Shown: positions 1 to 6,223 of the stretch, one piece after another
Numbering within the stretch: the stretch's first letter is position 1
Layout of the letters: each line of letters opens with the position of its first letter
Assembly (NCBI GenBank): GCA_002501855.1
Contig: DAOM01000184.1
Location: forward strand, 1 to 7,485
DNA from: Candidatus Nitrosopolaris nunavutensis
GTDB lineage: Archaea; Thermoproteota; Nitrososphaeria; Nitrososphaerales; Nitrososphaeraceae
Direction of reading: 5' to 3'
Length of the DNA: 7,485 nt
Position numbers and translations under genes: made by a program
Notes under the pieces: generated by a model
What the model was told of the DNA's origin: nothing
Seen by the model: only the letters and a program-made list of their open reading frames with translations
Databases searched by the model: none

Positions 1-14
1 TGTATAAGAGACAG
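1..14 (+). other. Nextera/Tn5 mosaic-end adapter remnant
   Basis: The first 14 bases, TGTATAAGAGACAG, equal the 3' end of the 19-base Tn5 mosaic end used in Nextera library adapters. This is untrimmed sequencing adapter at a contig end, not biology. The bases next to it may be low-quality assembly. Confidence 0.93.
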
Positions 15-503
15 GTATAGTATCAGACCAGTGTAGTACGTAGCCCAGTCAAGAAGAATTTTCAGTCTTTAATATTCAGTGAGTCACTGATATAGTAAGA
101 TTGAATCCGGGGCGCTTTTACATCACAAGAGCATTTACTAAGGTAATATTTCATCTCACTTTCCGAACACCCAATACCGGGAGTCATGATTATAAAACGC
201 AATACTTTAACTCCAAAGATGACTTTGGATTTAGTATCTTAAACTAAATCTGATGTTAAATTATTAGCACCCACTCTTTAAACTGATAGTTTCTTGAACA
301 AGCTGCCCGCTGTAACCGAACCTTCAGTATTACATTAGTTCACATTTGACATCTTTTTTTTATTGCCATTCCATAGAAAAGAAACTGTTTGACAAATATA
401 TGGTTCGATTTTGTCCTAGCCTTTATTACGTATAACTTTAAGTTTTGTAATTGATTTATGCGTCTGTATGGTCTTGAGCCGGGGTCTGCACGTGTAAAGT
501 TGT
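15..503. other. Gene-free stretch
   Basis: I see no convincing coding frame, tRNA or rRNA in these 489 bases. All frames are broken by stops and the base composition is AT-rich. There is a T-run at about 352-360 and a small inverted repeat at 228-250, listed separately. The stretch lies downstream of the minus-strand gene at 504-902 and runs into the contig end. Any older gene remnant is too decayed for me to recognise. Confidence 0.6.
228..250. repeat. 8-bp inverted repeat (hairpin candidate)
   Basis: GATTTAGT (228-235) and its exact reverse complement ACTAAATC (243-250) flank a 7-base spacer. It sits in gene-free DNA about 250 bases past the stop of the minus-strand gene at 504. No T-tract follows closely on either strand, so a terminator role is doubtful. 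A repeat of this size may occur by chance. Confidence 0.3.
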
Positions 504-902
504 TTATTCGATCCACCTTTTCAGAAGTGGCAATAATTTATTTTTTATTAATGAGTCATGATCTGCTTCGATATTAAATGAGACCATCAGCACTGGATAT
601 TCGTCATTGTCCAATAGTATCGTGGTTCGTTTTACTTTTTCATACAATGTAAACGAATAAATGGGTTTTCCAAGCTTCGATTGCAGGTCACCCCTAGTCG
701 TCATTCTCAATACAGATTCAATCGTTGATAAATCGGATTCATCTTCAGTCAATAAATGGTCCGATTTCTTTCGATATGCAGTTTTAATCGTTTTTCCCAT
801 TTTGTTGGCGATACCTGCGAATCTAATCGAACGGTCCATTTTTAGTATCTGAACGCACAGACCATCTAGGCTGGCGCCATTGCGTCCAGATTTTTTAGCC
901 AC
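504..902 (-). CDS. Conserved thaumarchaeal protein, DUF6659-like
   Basis: This encodes a soluble 132-aa protein with no signal peptide and no membrane segment. The central part (about residues 20-115) resembles a small protein family abundant in Nitrososphaerota genomes. From memory I associate it with DUF6659, through stretches such as IRFAGIANKMG near residues 26-36 and IYSFTLYEKVKRTTI near 81-95. The family has no known biochemical role; members occur in many copies in ammonia-oxidising archaea. The start is a GTG at 900-902, the first codon of the frame close to an archaeal TATA-like box, so translation is probably leaderless. An in-frame ATG lies about 22 codons inside, but starting there would cut the conserved region. 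The N-terminal MAKKSGRNG is basic. A 12-bp palindrome lies two bases upstream of the start and could be an operator. The gene appears monocistronic. Confidence 0.75.
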   Translation of the reverse strand: MAKKSGRNGASLDGLCVQILKMDRSIRFAGIANKMGKTIKTAYRKKSDHLLTEDESDLSTIESVLRMTTRGDLQSKLGKPIYSFTLYEKVKRTTILLDNDEYPVLMVSFNIEADHDSLIKNKLLPLLKRWIE

Positions 903-903
903 G

Positions 904-915
904 CTACATATGTAG
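904..915. repeat. Perfect 12-bp palindrome at gene start
   Basis: CTACATATGTAG is its own reverse complement. It begins two bases upstream of the GTG start at 902 and lies between the TATA-like box and that start. A dimeric repressor bound here would cover the transcription start. The function is inferred from position only. Confidence 0.4.
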
Positions 916-923
916 ATCTTGCG

Positions 924-933
924 TTTAATTATT
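924..933 (-). promoter_or_regulatory. TATA-like box for the gene at 504-902
   Basis: On the minus strand the sequence reads AATAATTAAA and is centred about 26 bases before the GTG start. That is the archaeal TATA spacing for a leaderless transcript. A second AT-rich stretch lies at about 945-952. Confidence 0.4.
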
Positions 934-940
934 TTTGGTT

Positions 941-1244
941 CAGCAAATATTTAGATTGTGCGTTATGATATCTGTGGGTACACATGTACAACTACAAAAT
1001 TGCCCTGCAATAGTTAGTGCCCCGATCCCGTCTTTACTGTAACGTGGGAACAAGCGTTTGTCGTCCAAGAACCAGTCAAGATTTAACTAAACACATTCAC
1101 ATTATCTAGCCCATTTCTCCCGTTGGCTGAAGATTGTGTAAAGACCCATATGCCTCGCGCAAGATGATGGTTCCTGTGCCCAGTGCAACTTACACAAAGC
1201 CCTCTTTTCCTGCTGCCAAAATTTTCTGAGTTCAACAAAGAAAG
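941..1244. other. Gene-free stretch
   Basis: I find no supported gene in this 304-base spacer between two minus-strand genes, and no tRNA-like fold. It holds the downstream region of the 84-aa gene at 1245-1499. I could not match its broken frames to urease genes or anything else. Confidence 0.5.
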
Positions 1245-1499
1245 TTAGAGCGGAGTCATTTTGTCAATGAGCCTCGCATTAGTGATCTGTCCATTCTTTT
1301 CATCTATCATGAGATCAACTGTATATTGAACACCATTTGACAAAAAAGTCACTTGGACGTCCCAGGAATCTCTTTTGTGCTCGGATGGAAATGGGAATAC
1401 GACTCTGACTTTAAAGTCTTTGATATCGGTCCCGTACAGCGCTTCCGCTGCTTTCTTGGCAGCTTTTTCAACGTCTTCGTTTGTATTCACTGAAGCCAT
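1245..1499 (-). CDS. Small conserved protein of unknown function
   Basis: This encodes a soluble, charged 84-aa protein. The N-terminal part (residues about 5-22) should form an amphipathic helix rich in Ala, Lys and Glu. The rest alternates hydrophobic and polar residues as in a beta sheet. The last third, with FLSNGVQYTVDLMIDEKNG (residues 52-70), is reminiscent of a PepSY-like or ubiquitin-like small alpha/beta fold, but I do not recognise a family and claim no function. There is no signal peptide, Cys pair or membrane helix. The ATG at 1497-1499 is about 31 bases after a good TATA box, which supports the start and an active gene with a very short leader. The decayed ureC ends 58 bases upstream on the same strand, so this gene is not in a working operon with it. 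Confidence 0.7.
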   Translation of the reverse strand: MASVNTNEDVEKAAKKAAEALYGTDIKDFKVRVVFPFPSEHKRDSWDVQVTFLSNGVQYTVDLMIDEKNGQITNARLIDKMTPL

Positions 1500-1525
1500 T
1501 GCTGATGGAATATGTCTACCAGTGA

Positions 1526-1535
1526 CTATAAAAAA
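1526..1535 (-). promoter_or_regulatory. TATA box for the 84-aa gene
   Basis: The minus strand reads TTTTTTATAG, centred about 31 bases before the ATG at 1499. It predicts a transcript with a leader of about 5 bases. It lies between the end of the ureC remnant and the gene, so the gene is transcribed on its own. Confidence 0.5.
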
Positions 1536-1556
1536 TTATTGGCTGATTCAGGCTGG

Positions 1557-2535
1557 CTAACCACCAAAAGTCAGATTATAGAGTCTGGACAATGACAATT
1601 TTTCTGCAGGTTCTGTTGTTGCCAACTTATCATTCACTATAACTGTGTAAATAACAGGATCAATTTGGATTTTTGGGGTTAGAGAATTATGTACCATCTA
1701 TTTTTTGCCTGTTTTTCTGCAACTCTTCACCGGAAACAGTTTCTTTTGGAGTGCCAGTTTCTTCGATAACCGGTTTTTAGGGCTCCAGATAACAATGTCA
1801 GGAATTTTACCTGATTTTACCGAACCAACATAACCTGAAATTCCGTGCGCTAATTCCGTTTAACGCAAAGATTATCATTGCGTACGTTTTCATTCCTTAA
1901 TCTACCTGTCATCTTTTTCGTTTTATCAGCAGTCTGCCATGCCATTGTGGCAACTTCGCCTACTCTACCCATTGCCTGACTGCAGGAACAATAGATGCTC
2001 AATGCCCCAATGTCATGTCCTCTGCAGCGATAGTTTCACATCTAATTCTAGATTCAGCAAATGGAACATCTTCTGGCGCAGAGGAATCAAGGTGGTGACA
2101 AACCATCATACCCAGGCGTTCTACTAACATATTAACGATAAATGGCCTAGTAAGATTGGTCGAGGATGGGAGGATATTTTTTTTGCCGGCAATTTTCATA
2201 GTATCCTGTGCGTGTTCACCCCAGTCTTCGTTCAGTTTTAGCCCTCAAGCTCCAGCTGCAATTTGCTCGATCAATGCAGGTTCTAGCGAGTCATTCCCCT
2301 TGCCAAGAAAACCAAAGTTAAGAGGAAGTTCTACCGTCATCCTATGGAGATTCCAGGGTCCTTGTGTATATGTTGTTGCTTTATTGCCATTAGCAGGACC
2401 AGTACCTCCGCCAACCATCGTCGTTGTGCTGCTATAGATAGCTTCAATTACTCGTTGTAAAGAAATAAAGTGTGGATGGGTATCGATCGTGTCAGGAGTA
2501 GAGATGGTATGTTCGCTAGCTATAACTCTAACCAG
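1557..2535 (-). pseudogene. ureC: Decayed urease alpha subunit (ureC)
   Basis: Intact UreC (about 570 aa) is the nickel-dependent catalytic subunit that splits urea to ammonia and CO2. Here it survives only in three minus-strand reading frames. In order: IDTHPHFIS and [15 protein letters not shown] (2520-2341), FLGKGN (about 2310-2293), GLKLNEDW (2244-2221), [14 protein letters not shown] (about 2185-2146), [15 protein letters not shown] (2109-2065), then [10 protein letters not shown] (about 1980-1952), [20 protein letters not shown] (1856-1797) and a C-terminus with KLATTEP and LSLSRLYNL ending at TAG 1557-1559. Damage: the first 115 or so residues are missing; stops at 2245-2247 (TGA), 1850-1852 (TAG) and 1698-1700 (TAG); frameshifts near 2014 and 1855. 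About 60 codons after EDW are deleted, taking two active-site His regions, and so are the YIAKYTINPA region and most of the C-terminal domain before KLFPVKSC. By K. aerogenes numbering the carbamylated Lys217 is kept, His219 is Asn, and Asp360 is Cys. It cannot make urease. Confidence 0.9.
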
Positions 2536-2562
2536 TTAACAAAAAAAAATGTTATAGTTATA
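2521..2562. repeat. Nested inverted repeat at the ureC remnant's 5' edge
   Basis: TATAACT (2521-2527) pairs with AGTTATA (2556-2562). Inside it, TAACA (2537-2541) pairs with TGTTA (2550-2554) around a run of A. On the minus strand the run reads as T, so it could end transcripts going toward ureC; on the plus strand it lies about 135 bases before the thermosome start. It marks roughly where recognisable ureC sequence stops. The role is unknown. Confidence 0.35.
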
Positions 2563-2652
2563 TGCGTGTTCTTATTCTGTGAAGTACCAAAAAAATGTTT
2601 TATTGTAATGTTGATACCGCGACATCCAGCGACTTGCTGACCTATGGCTATC

Positions 2653-2665
2653 ATATTAATATAAT
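2653..2665 (+). promoter_or_regulatory. TATA box of the thermosome gene
   Basis: ATATTAATATAAT, with core TTAATATAA at 2656-2664, is centred about 36 bases before the ATG at 2696. It predicts a start of transcription near 2686 and a leader of about 10 bases, too short for a Shine-Dalgarno site, and none is seen. This is the best TATA match in the spacer. Confidence 0.6.
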
Positions 2666-2695
2666 TGCAAAACCGATCCTATACTGCTGGAAATC

Positions 2696-4417
2696 ATGAA
2701 TAACAGTACAGAGCAATTATTTGGTCAAGGCGTAAAGAGGACTCAGGGAGAACAATCTCGAAGATACAATTTGCTTGCTGCCAGATTGATTGCAGATCTT
2801 GTGAAAAATCTTTTAGGTCCACGAGGAACGGAAAAAATGTTTATTGATATTTTAGGGGAAGTTACAGTCACAAAGGATGGCGCAACGTTATTACGGAAAA
2901 TTGATGTCGAACATCCAGCTGCCAAAGTTCTGATAGAAGCATCAAATGCAGTAGATAATGAAGTAGGAGACGGTACAACATCTGTGGTAGTTTTGGCCGG
3001 AGCACTTGTTGAGAAAGCTGAGGAATTACTGGATATGGGCATTGCGCCGACGACAATCGTAGAGGGCTATCTTACCGGGTTACAAATTTCTCTAGAAAGT
3101 CTGCAAAATATAGCAAGAAGATTCACGAATTACAACAGAGAGGTGATACAAGGACTTGCTACTACGTGTTTGAGACCAAAGATGATATCTCATACTTCAT
3201 TCGAAGAAAACATGGCTGCAAAACTGGTGGTAGACGCCCTATATGCAGTCACGGATTTTGCAAACAATACGGTTGAAGCTAATAACATAAAAATAGAAGA
3301 AAAAATTGGTAACACTTCAGACACCCGGCTTGTGAATGGTGTTGTAATTGACAAAACAATAGATAACTCTGCAATGCCCCGGTCAGTTGAGAATGCAAGG
3401 ATTCTCCTGGTAGACGAAGAATTAGAAAGTAAACGAACGAGGACCGACGCCGAGATCAATATTACTTCGCCATATCAAATTCAATCATATCTTGACAAGG
3501 AGATCCACATGACGAGCTTAAAAGTTCAGCGTATTATTAGTTCTGGAGCTACTGTTGTAATTTCACAAAAAGGAATCAACGCTTCTGCACAGAACTGTCT
3601 ATCTAAAGCAGGTATAATTTCGATCAGGCGGGTAAAGGAAAATGATATGCTCTGGCTTAAAAAGGCGACCAGTGCCGAGGTGATCAGAGACCTCAGCAGT
3701 GACGTTATCCTCCCTGAATACCTTGGGTATGCTGAGAGAGTCTACGAAAAATTTGTAGGAGGTGATAAAATGGTGTTTGTCGAGGGTTGCAAAAACCCCA
3801 AAGCTATGACCATCCTACTCAGAGCAGGTTCAAAGAGGTTACTTGATGAATATCACCGCTCTGTATTAGATGCAATTGCAGTCATCAGGAATTTTATAGT
3901 TAAGCCAACTATTGTGGGCGGCGGCGGATCTGCAGAAATGCTTATTGCGACCAATGTTAGAAAAAAAGCCAGTTCTATTAGCGGGCGAGAGCAAATTGTA
4001 CTTCAGAAATTTGCTGCAGCACTAGAAGAAATACCGCTGACTATTGCCAGAAATGCAGGTATGAATACGGTTGATACCCTCGCTCAGTTGAGATCAAAAC
4101 AAAAACAGAATTCTTCAACCTCCAAAAACAAAATCGTCCGCTGGATTGGGATCGACGCAATTGGAAGGAAGGTGGCAGAAATTTATTCTCAACGTGTCAT
4201 AGAACCATCTATTGTCAAGGAACAGATCATCAAAACAGCTGTCGAAGTGACTACTCTGTTGATTCGCGTCGACGATGTGCTAATGGCTAAACCTGCTATG
4301 TATACTCACACTCACGCAAACGGGACTCAGCATTCACATGCAGGAGGCGAAGGAAAACATGATCACCACTTTGACAGGTTAGGGAAGCAACAACGACCAG
4401 CGCATCACTTCTACTAA
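2696..4417 (+). CDS. thsA: Thermosome subunit (group II chaperonin)
   Basis: This 573-aa subunit belongs to the cytosolic double-ring ATP-dependent chaperonin of archaea (relative of eukaryotic CCT), which folds proteins in a chamber closed by built-in lids. Length is normal. Equatorial ATP-site motifs are GPRGTEKM (41-48), VTKDGATLL (57-65), GDGTTSVVVLAG (91-102), GGGGSAE (408-414) and IARNAG (450-455). Asp92 and Asp392 fit the conserved catalytic aspartates. Apical and intermediate features include QKGIN (291-295), IRRVKENDM (310-318) and FVEGCKNPKA (361-370). Oddities: Asn where many homologues have Asp in QKGID; GGGGSAE in place of the usual GGGAxE; SVLDAI instead of SLHDAL; and, instead of a GGM-repeat tail, a C-terminus with nine His in the last 36 residues ending HHFY. 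It is therefore probably a diverged paralogue within a multi-subunit set. The gene is monocistronic with its own TATA box and terminator. The exact paralogue letter is uncertain. Confidence 0.95.
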   Translation: MNNSTEQLFGQGVKRTQGEQSRRYNLLAARLIADLVKNLLGPRGTEKMFIDILGEVTVTKDGATLLRKIDVEHPAAKVLIEASNAVDNEVGDGTTSVVVLAGALVEKAEELLDMGIAPTTIVEGYLTGLQISLESLQNIARRFTNYNREVIQGLATTCLRPKMISHTSFEENMAAKLVVDALYAVTDFANNTVEANNIKIEEKIGNTSDTRLVNGVVIDKTIDNSAMPRSVENARILLVDEELESKRTRTDAEINITSPYQIQSYLDKEIHMTSLKVQRIISSGATVVISQKGINASAQNCLSKAGIISIRRVKENDMLWLKKATSAEVIRDLSSDVILPEYLGYAERVYEKFVGGDKMVFVEGCKNPKAMTILLRAGSKRLLDEYHRSVLDAIAVIRNFIVKPTIVGGGGSAEMLIATNVRKKASSISGREQIVLQKFAAALEEIPLTIARNAGMNTVDTLAQLRSKQKQNSSTSKNKIVRWIGIDAIGRKVAEIYSQRVIEPSIVKEQIIKTAVEVTTLLIRVDDVLMAKPAMYTHTHANGTQHSHAGGEGKHDHHFDRLGKQQRPAHHFY

Positions 4418-4591
4418 GAGGAATGGAAGGGAGGACACGAGATAGAATTATTCAGTTCTCGCTGTAACACGGCCCAGATGCTCATGTAGTTGACCTTGTT
4501 TATGCCGAATTGAGACTACACGTTTTTATAGTTTTTATAGTTTTTATTGGCAATAATATCCTGAAAGCGAACTAATCCGTCCCTCTTATCG
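4418..4591. other. Convergent spacer after the thermosome gene
   Basis: The thermosome gene (+) and the ureohydrolase operon (-) converge on this 174-base spacer. It contains the T-rich repeat terminator at 4522-4550 and no gene. Confidence 0.6.
4522..4550 (+). terminator. T-tract terminator from a 9-bp tandem repeat
   Basis: Three tandem copies of a 9-base unit, GTTTTTATA, GTTTTTATA and GTTTTTATT, start at 4522, 4531 and 4540. Each gives a run of five T on the plus strand. Archaeal polymerase stops at such T-runs without a hairpin. The site is about 105 bases past the thermosome stop. Confidence 0.65.
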
Positions 4592-4978
4592 CTACACTGC
4601 CATTGTGTAGCGGATAGTTGGAATAGGCTCGTGAAAAGATAATTTCTTTTTTGGAAAATTATCAAGAATTACTTCGAAGGAAATTCTTCTTAGGGTTTCG
4701 GGTACTCCTATCATGACTTTATCAGGTAATAGTATCTTTGCTGCGTTGTTCTCAATATTTTCAATTGATACGCGAGCACGCAATTGGTCAACAACATACC
4801 CACAATAAAGTGCTAGCGATTCGTTTGTGTTAATTCTCAAATTCTTTGCAAGTTTATCTTTGGTTATTTCTAGTGAATCAAAAAATATTTGTTCATCGAA
4901 TTTATCGCGGTATTCAAAGACTCTAGTAAAAGGAGGGACATCTGATTCTCCCTTCACCTCTGCTTTAATTAAAATCAT
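4592..4978 (-). CDS. Urease gamma-subunit (UreA)-like protein
   Basis: Residues about 38-120 of this 128-aa protein align without gaps, by eye, to the full core of urease gamma subunit UreA. KLAKNLRINTNESLAL (42-57) matches the RLARGLKLNYPESVAL region, DKVMIGVPETL (86-96) matches the QVMEGVPEM region, and KLSFHEPIP (112-120) matches the KLVTVHNPI end. The N-terminal 37 residues, with a beta-like start and an acidic FEYRDKFDEQ stretch, replace the usual UreA N-terminus, so the protein is longer than the normal 100 or so residues. UreA is structural and carries no active-site residues. No intact ureB or ureC lies in the window; only a wrecked ureC is present 2 kb away. The ATG overlaps the ureohydrolase stop as ATGA, so the two are co-transcribed and translationally coupled. 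I infer a partner or regulatory role for the ureohydrolase rather than a role in urease. True urease membership in a complex encoded elsewhere remains possible. Confidence 0.8.
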   Translation of the reverse strand: MILIKAEVKGESDVPPFTRVFEYRDKFDEQIFFDSLEITKDKLAKNLRINTNESLALYCGYVVDQLRARVSIENIENNAAKILLPDKVMIGVPETLRRISFEVILDNFPKKKLSFHEPIPTIRYTMAV

Positions 4979-6093
4979 CGCCTTCTCTTTGGCGCCTTAG
5001 CTCTCGGCTTGCCAAAGTCATAAGTATGTCCTGTACCTCTATAGAGCTTTGGTCTTACTGGATTGCCCTCCGTCTCGCCTTTCTTTGTTAGTGCCAATCC
5101 TGCGAGAAGCTCTGTAATTAGCCTGTTGGCTAATCCGGACGTAATTCCACCGTTGTACGAGTTTTGATCACTCACATCGTAATTTGGCGCGACTTCTACT
5201 AGGTCGAACGCAAACCTGTCTGGATCAAATGAGGTTGATAACAAACGCATCAATCTCATTCCTTCCCGCGATGTTAATCCGTTTGGTTCTGGTTCCCCTG
5301 TTCCCGGCGCATATGCCGGATCAAATGTATCAATGTCCCAGCTGATGTAGACTGCATCAACATTATCATTGGCCCTATCAGCTGCCTCCTTTGCGATTTG
5401 GTCAATTCCTAACTCTTCCACATCTAACATGGTAAACCATTGGAAGTCTTGGTCTGCCATCCATTTGTAAAGGTCTGGTCCAGGCCAGTATCCATGCGGA
5501 CCGATTAGAGTATAGTTCTTCCCTTTTAGGCAGCCTAGTTCCATAATTCTCCTGATGTGCGCTCCATGGTCGTACTTGAAACCGCACAGTCCTTGCGGGG
5601 CACAGTCAGCATGGGTGTCGATATGAATCATCCCAATATTCTTGTACTTTTTGGCAAACGCTCTAACGTTTGCAAATGTGACTGAATGGTCACCACCGAG
5701 CATGACTGGAAGTCCGTCGATATCAAGTACTTCCTTTACCTTGTCAGTCATCCTTTTGAGTGACTCTACGACATCTCCAGGTGAGACAACTACATCACCA
5801 TAGTCTGCAGTTTTGAAAACCCCGAAAGGATCCATGCCTGTCTCAATATTGAAGTGCTCATACGGCGGGGAAGGTACTGTCGAAGCAGCACGAATCGCTC
5901 TTGGACCATATCTTGCACCAGGACGTATTGTAGTACCAAAGTCAAACGGTTCTCCGATGATAGCTACGTCGGGCCTAACTTTCTTCAATTCTTCATGACT
6001 TCTAAGCCAAGGTAATTTCAAAAATGTGGGTATGCCCCCAAATATAGGTTCATCATTTCCTTTGTATGATTCACCATAGAACTCTGCTCCCAT
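4975..6093 (-). CDS. speB: Ureohydrolase (agmatinase/arginase family)
   Basis: This cytosolic binuclear-metal hydrolase splits a guanidino compound to urea and an amine. All six metal ligands of the family are visible: His136 in GGDHS (133-137); Asp159, His161 and Asp163 in DTHAD; Asp253 and Asp255 in SWDIDTFDP (251-259). Also present are PGARYGPRAIRAAS (58-71), the catalytic-type His in YDHGAHIRR (174-182), APGTGEPEPNGLTSRE (262-277) and VEVAP (299-303). At 372 aa it is longer than typical agmatinase (about 300), with an N-terminal extension of about 35 residues and a basic tail ending KPRAKAPKRRR. The substrate cannot be fixed from sequence. Agmatine, giving putrescine, is the default, but guanidinobutyrate and free guanidine are real alternatives because guanidine hydrolases belong to this family; the symbol follows the default. 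It is the first gene of an operon with the UreA-like gene. The ATG at 6093 has no Shine-Dalgarno site. A TATA box and a palindrome lie upstream. Confidence 0.93.
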   Translation of the reverse strand: MGAEFYGESYKGNDEPIFGGIPTFLKLPWLRSHEELKKVRPDVAIIGEPFDFGTTIRPGARYGPRAIRAASTVPSPPYEHFNIETGMDPFGVFKTADYGDVVVSPGDVVESLKRMTDKVKEVLDIDGLPVMLGGDHSVTFANVRAFAKKYKNIGMIHIDTHADCAPQGLCGFKYDHGAHIRRIMELGCLKGKNYTLIGPHGYWPGPDLYKWMADQDFQWFTMLDVEELGIDQIAKEAADRANDNVDAVYISWDIDTFDPAYAPGTGEPEPNGLTSREGMRLMRLLSTSFDPDRFAFDLVEVAPNYDVSDQNSYNGGITSGLANRLITELLAGLALTKKGETEGNPVRPKLYRGTGHTYDFGKPRAKAPKRRR

Positions 6094-6110
6094 GTCTTAA
6101 TCGCTATCTT

Positions 6111-6125
6111 ATAGTTGATAACTAT
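6111..6125. repeat. Interrupted palindrome before the ureohydrolase gene
   Basis: ATAGTTGATAACTAT is two perfect 6-base arms around GAT. It lies 18-32 bases upstream of the ureohydrolase start and downstream of the likely TATA box, inside the predicted leader. That suits an operator for control of the operon. The function is inferred from position. Confidence 0.4.
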
Positions 6126-6160
6126 TTCTTAAGCATATTGATCGAACGATGGTGCATCTG

Positions 6161-6177
6161 AAATTTGATATAAATGC
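6161..6177 (-). promoter_or_regulatory. TATA box of the ureohydrolase operon
   Basis: The minus strand reads GCATTTATATCAAATTT, with core TTTATATC at 6167-6174. It predicts transcription from near 6144 and a leader of about 50 bases, longer than for the other genes here. A weaker AT-rich stretch nearer the start (about 6117-6128) would give a leaderless transcript instead. Confidence 0.5.
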
Positions 6178-6223
6178 CTCTTCATCGGGATATTAGTACT
6201 GTCGGTCAAGATCTTCTATTAAA

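Noticed and set aside
1..14. Natural transposon end
   Set aside because: The match is to the engineered mosaic end used in library kits, it sits exactly at the window edge, and no transposase or target duplication is present.
15..503. tRNA or CRISPR in the first spacer
   Set aside because: A T-loop-like GATTGAATCC near 101 has no matching arms for a cloverleaf, and no regularly spaced repeats exist.
661..852. Plus-strand 63-codon frame
   Set aside because: Antisense to the conserved DUF6659-like protein; hydrophobic only because of reverse-complement composition.
1939..2127. Open plus-strand frame of 62 codons
   Set aside because: Antisense shadow of the UreC blocks with [12 protein letters not shown] and [10 protein letters not shown].
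1999..2199. Minus-strand 66-codon frame as a separate small gene
   Set aside because: It is one in-frame piece of the decayed ureC, bounded by a frameshift; the same frame also continues upstream through a TGA.
2156..2437. Open plus-strand frame of 93 codons
   Set aside because: It lies opposite the ureC remnant, whose minus-strand frames give clear UreC motifs; the plus-strand product resembles nothing and has a low-complexity Pro/Val end.
2743..3459. Minus-strand frames opposite the thermosome gene
   Set aside because: Their products have no recognisable features, while the plus strand codes a full-length chaperonin with all motifs.
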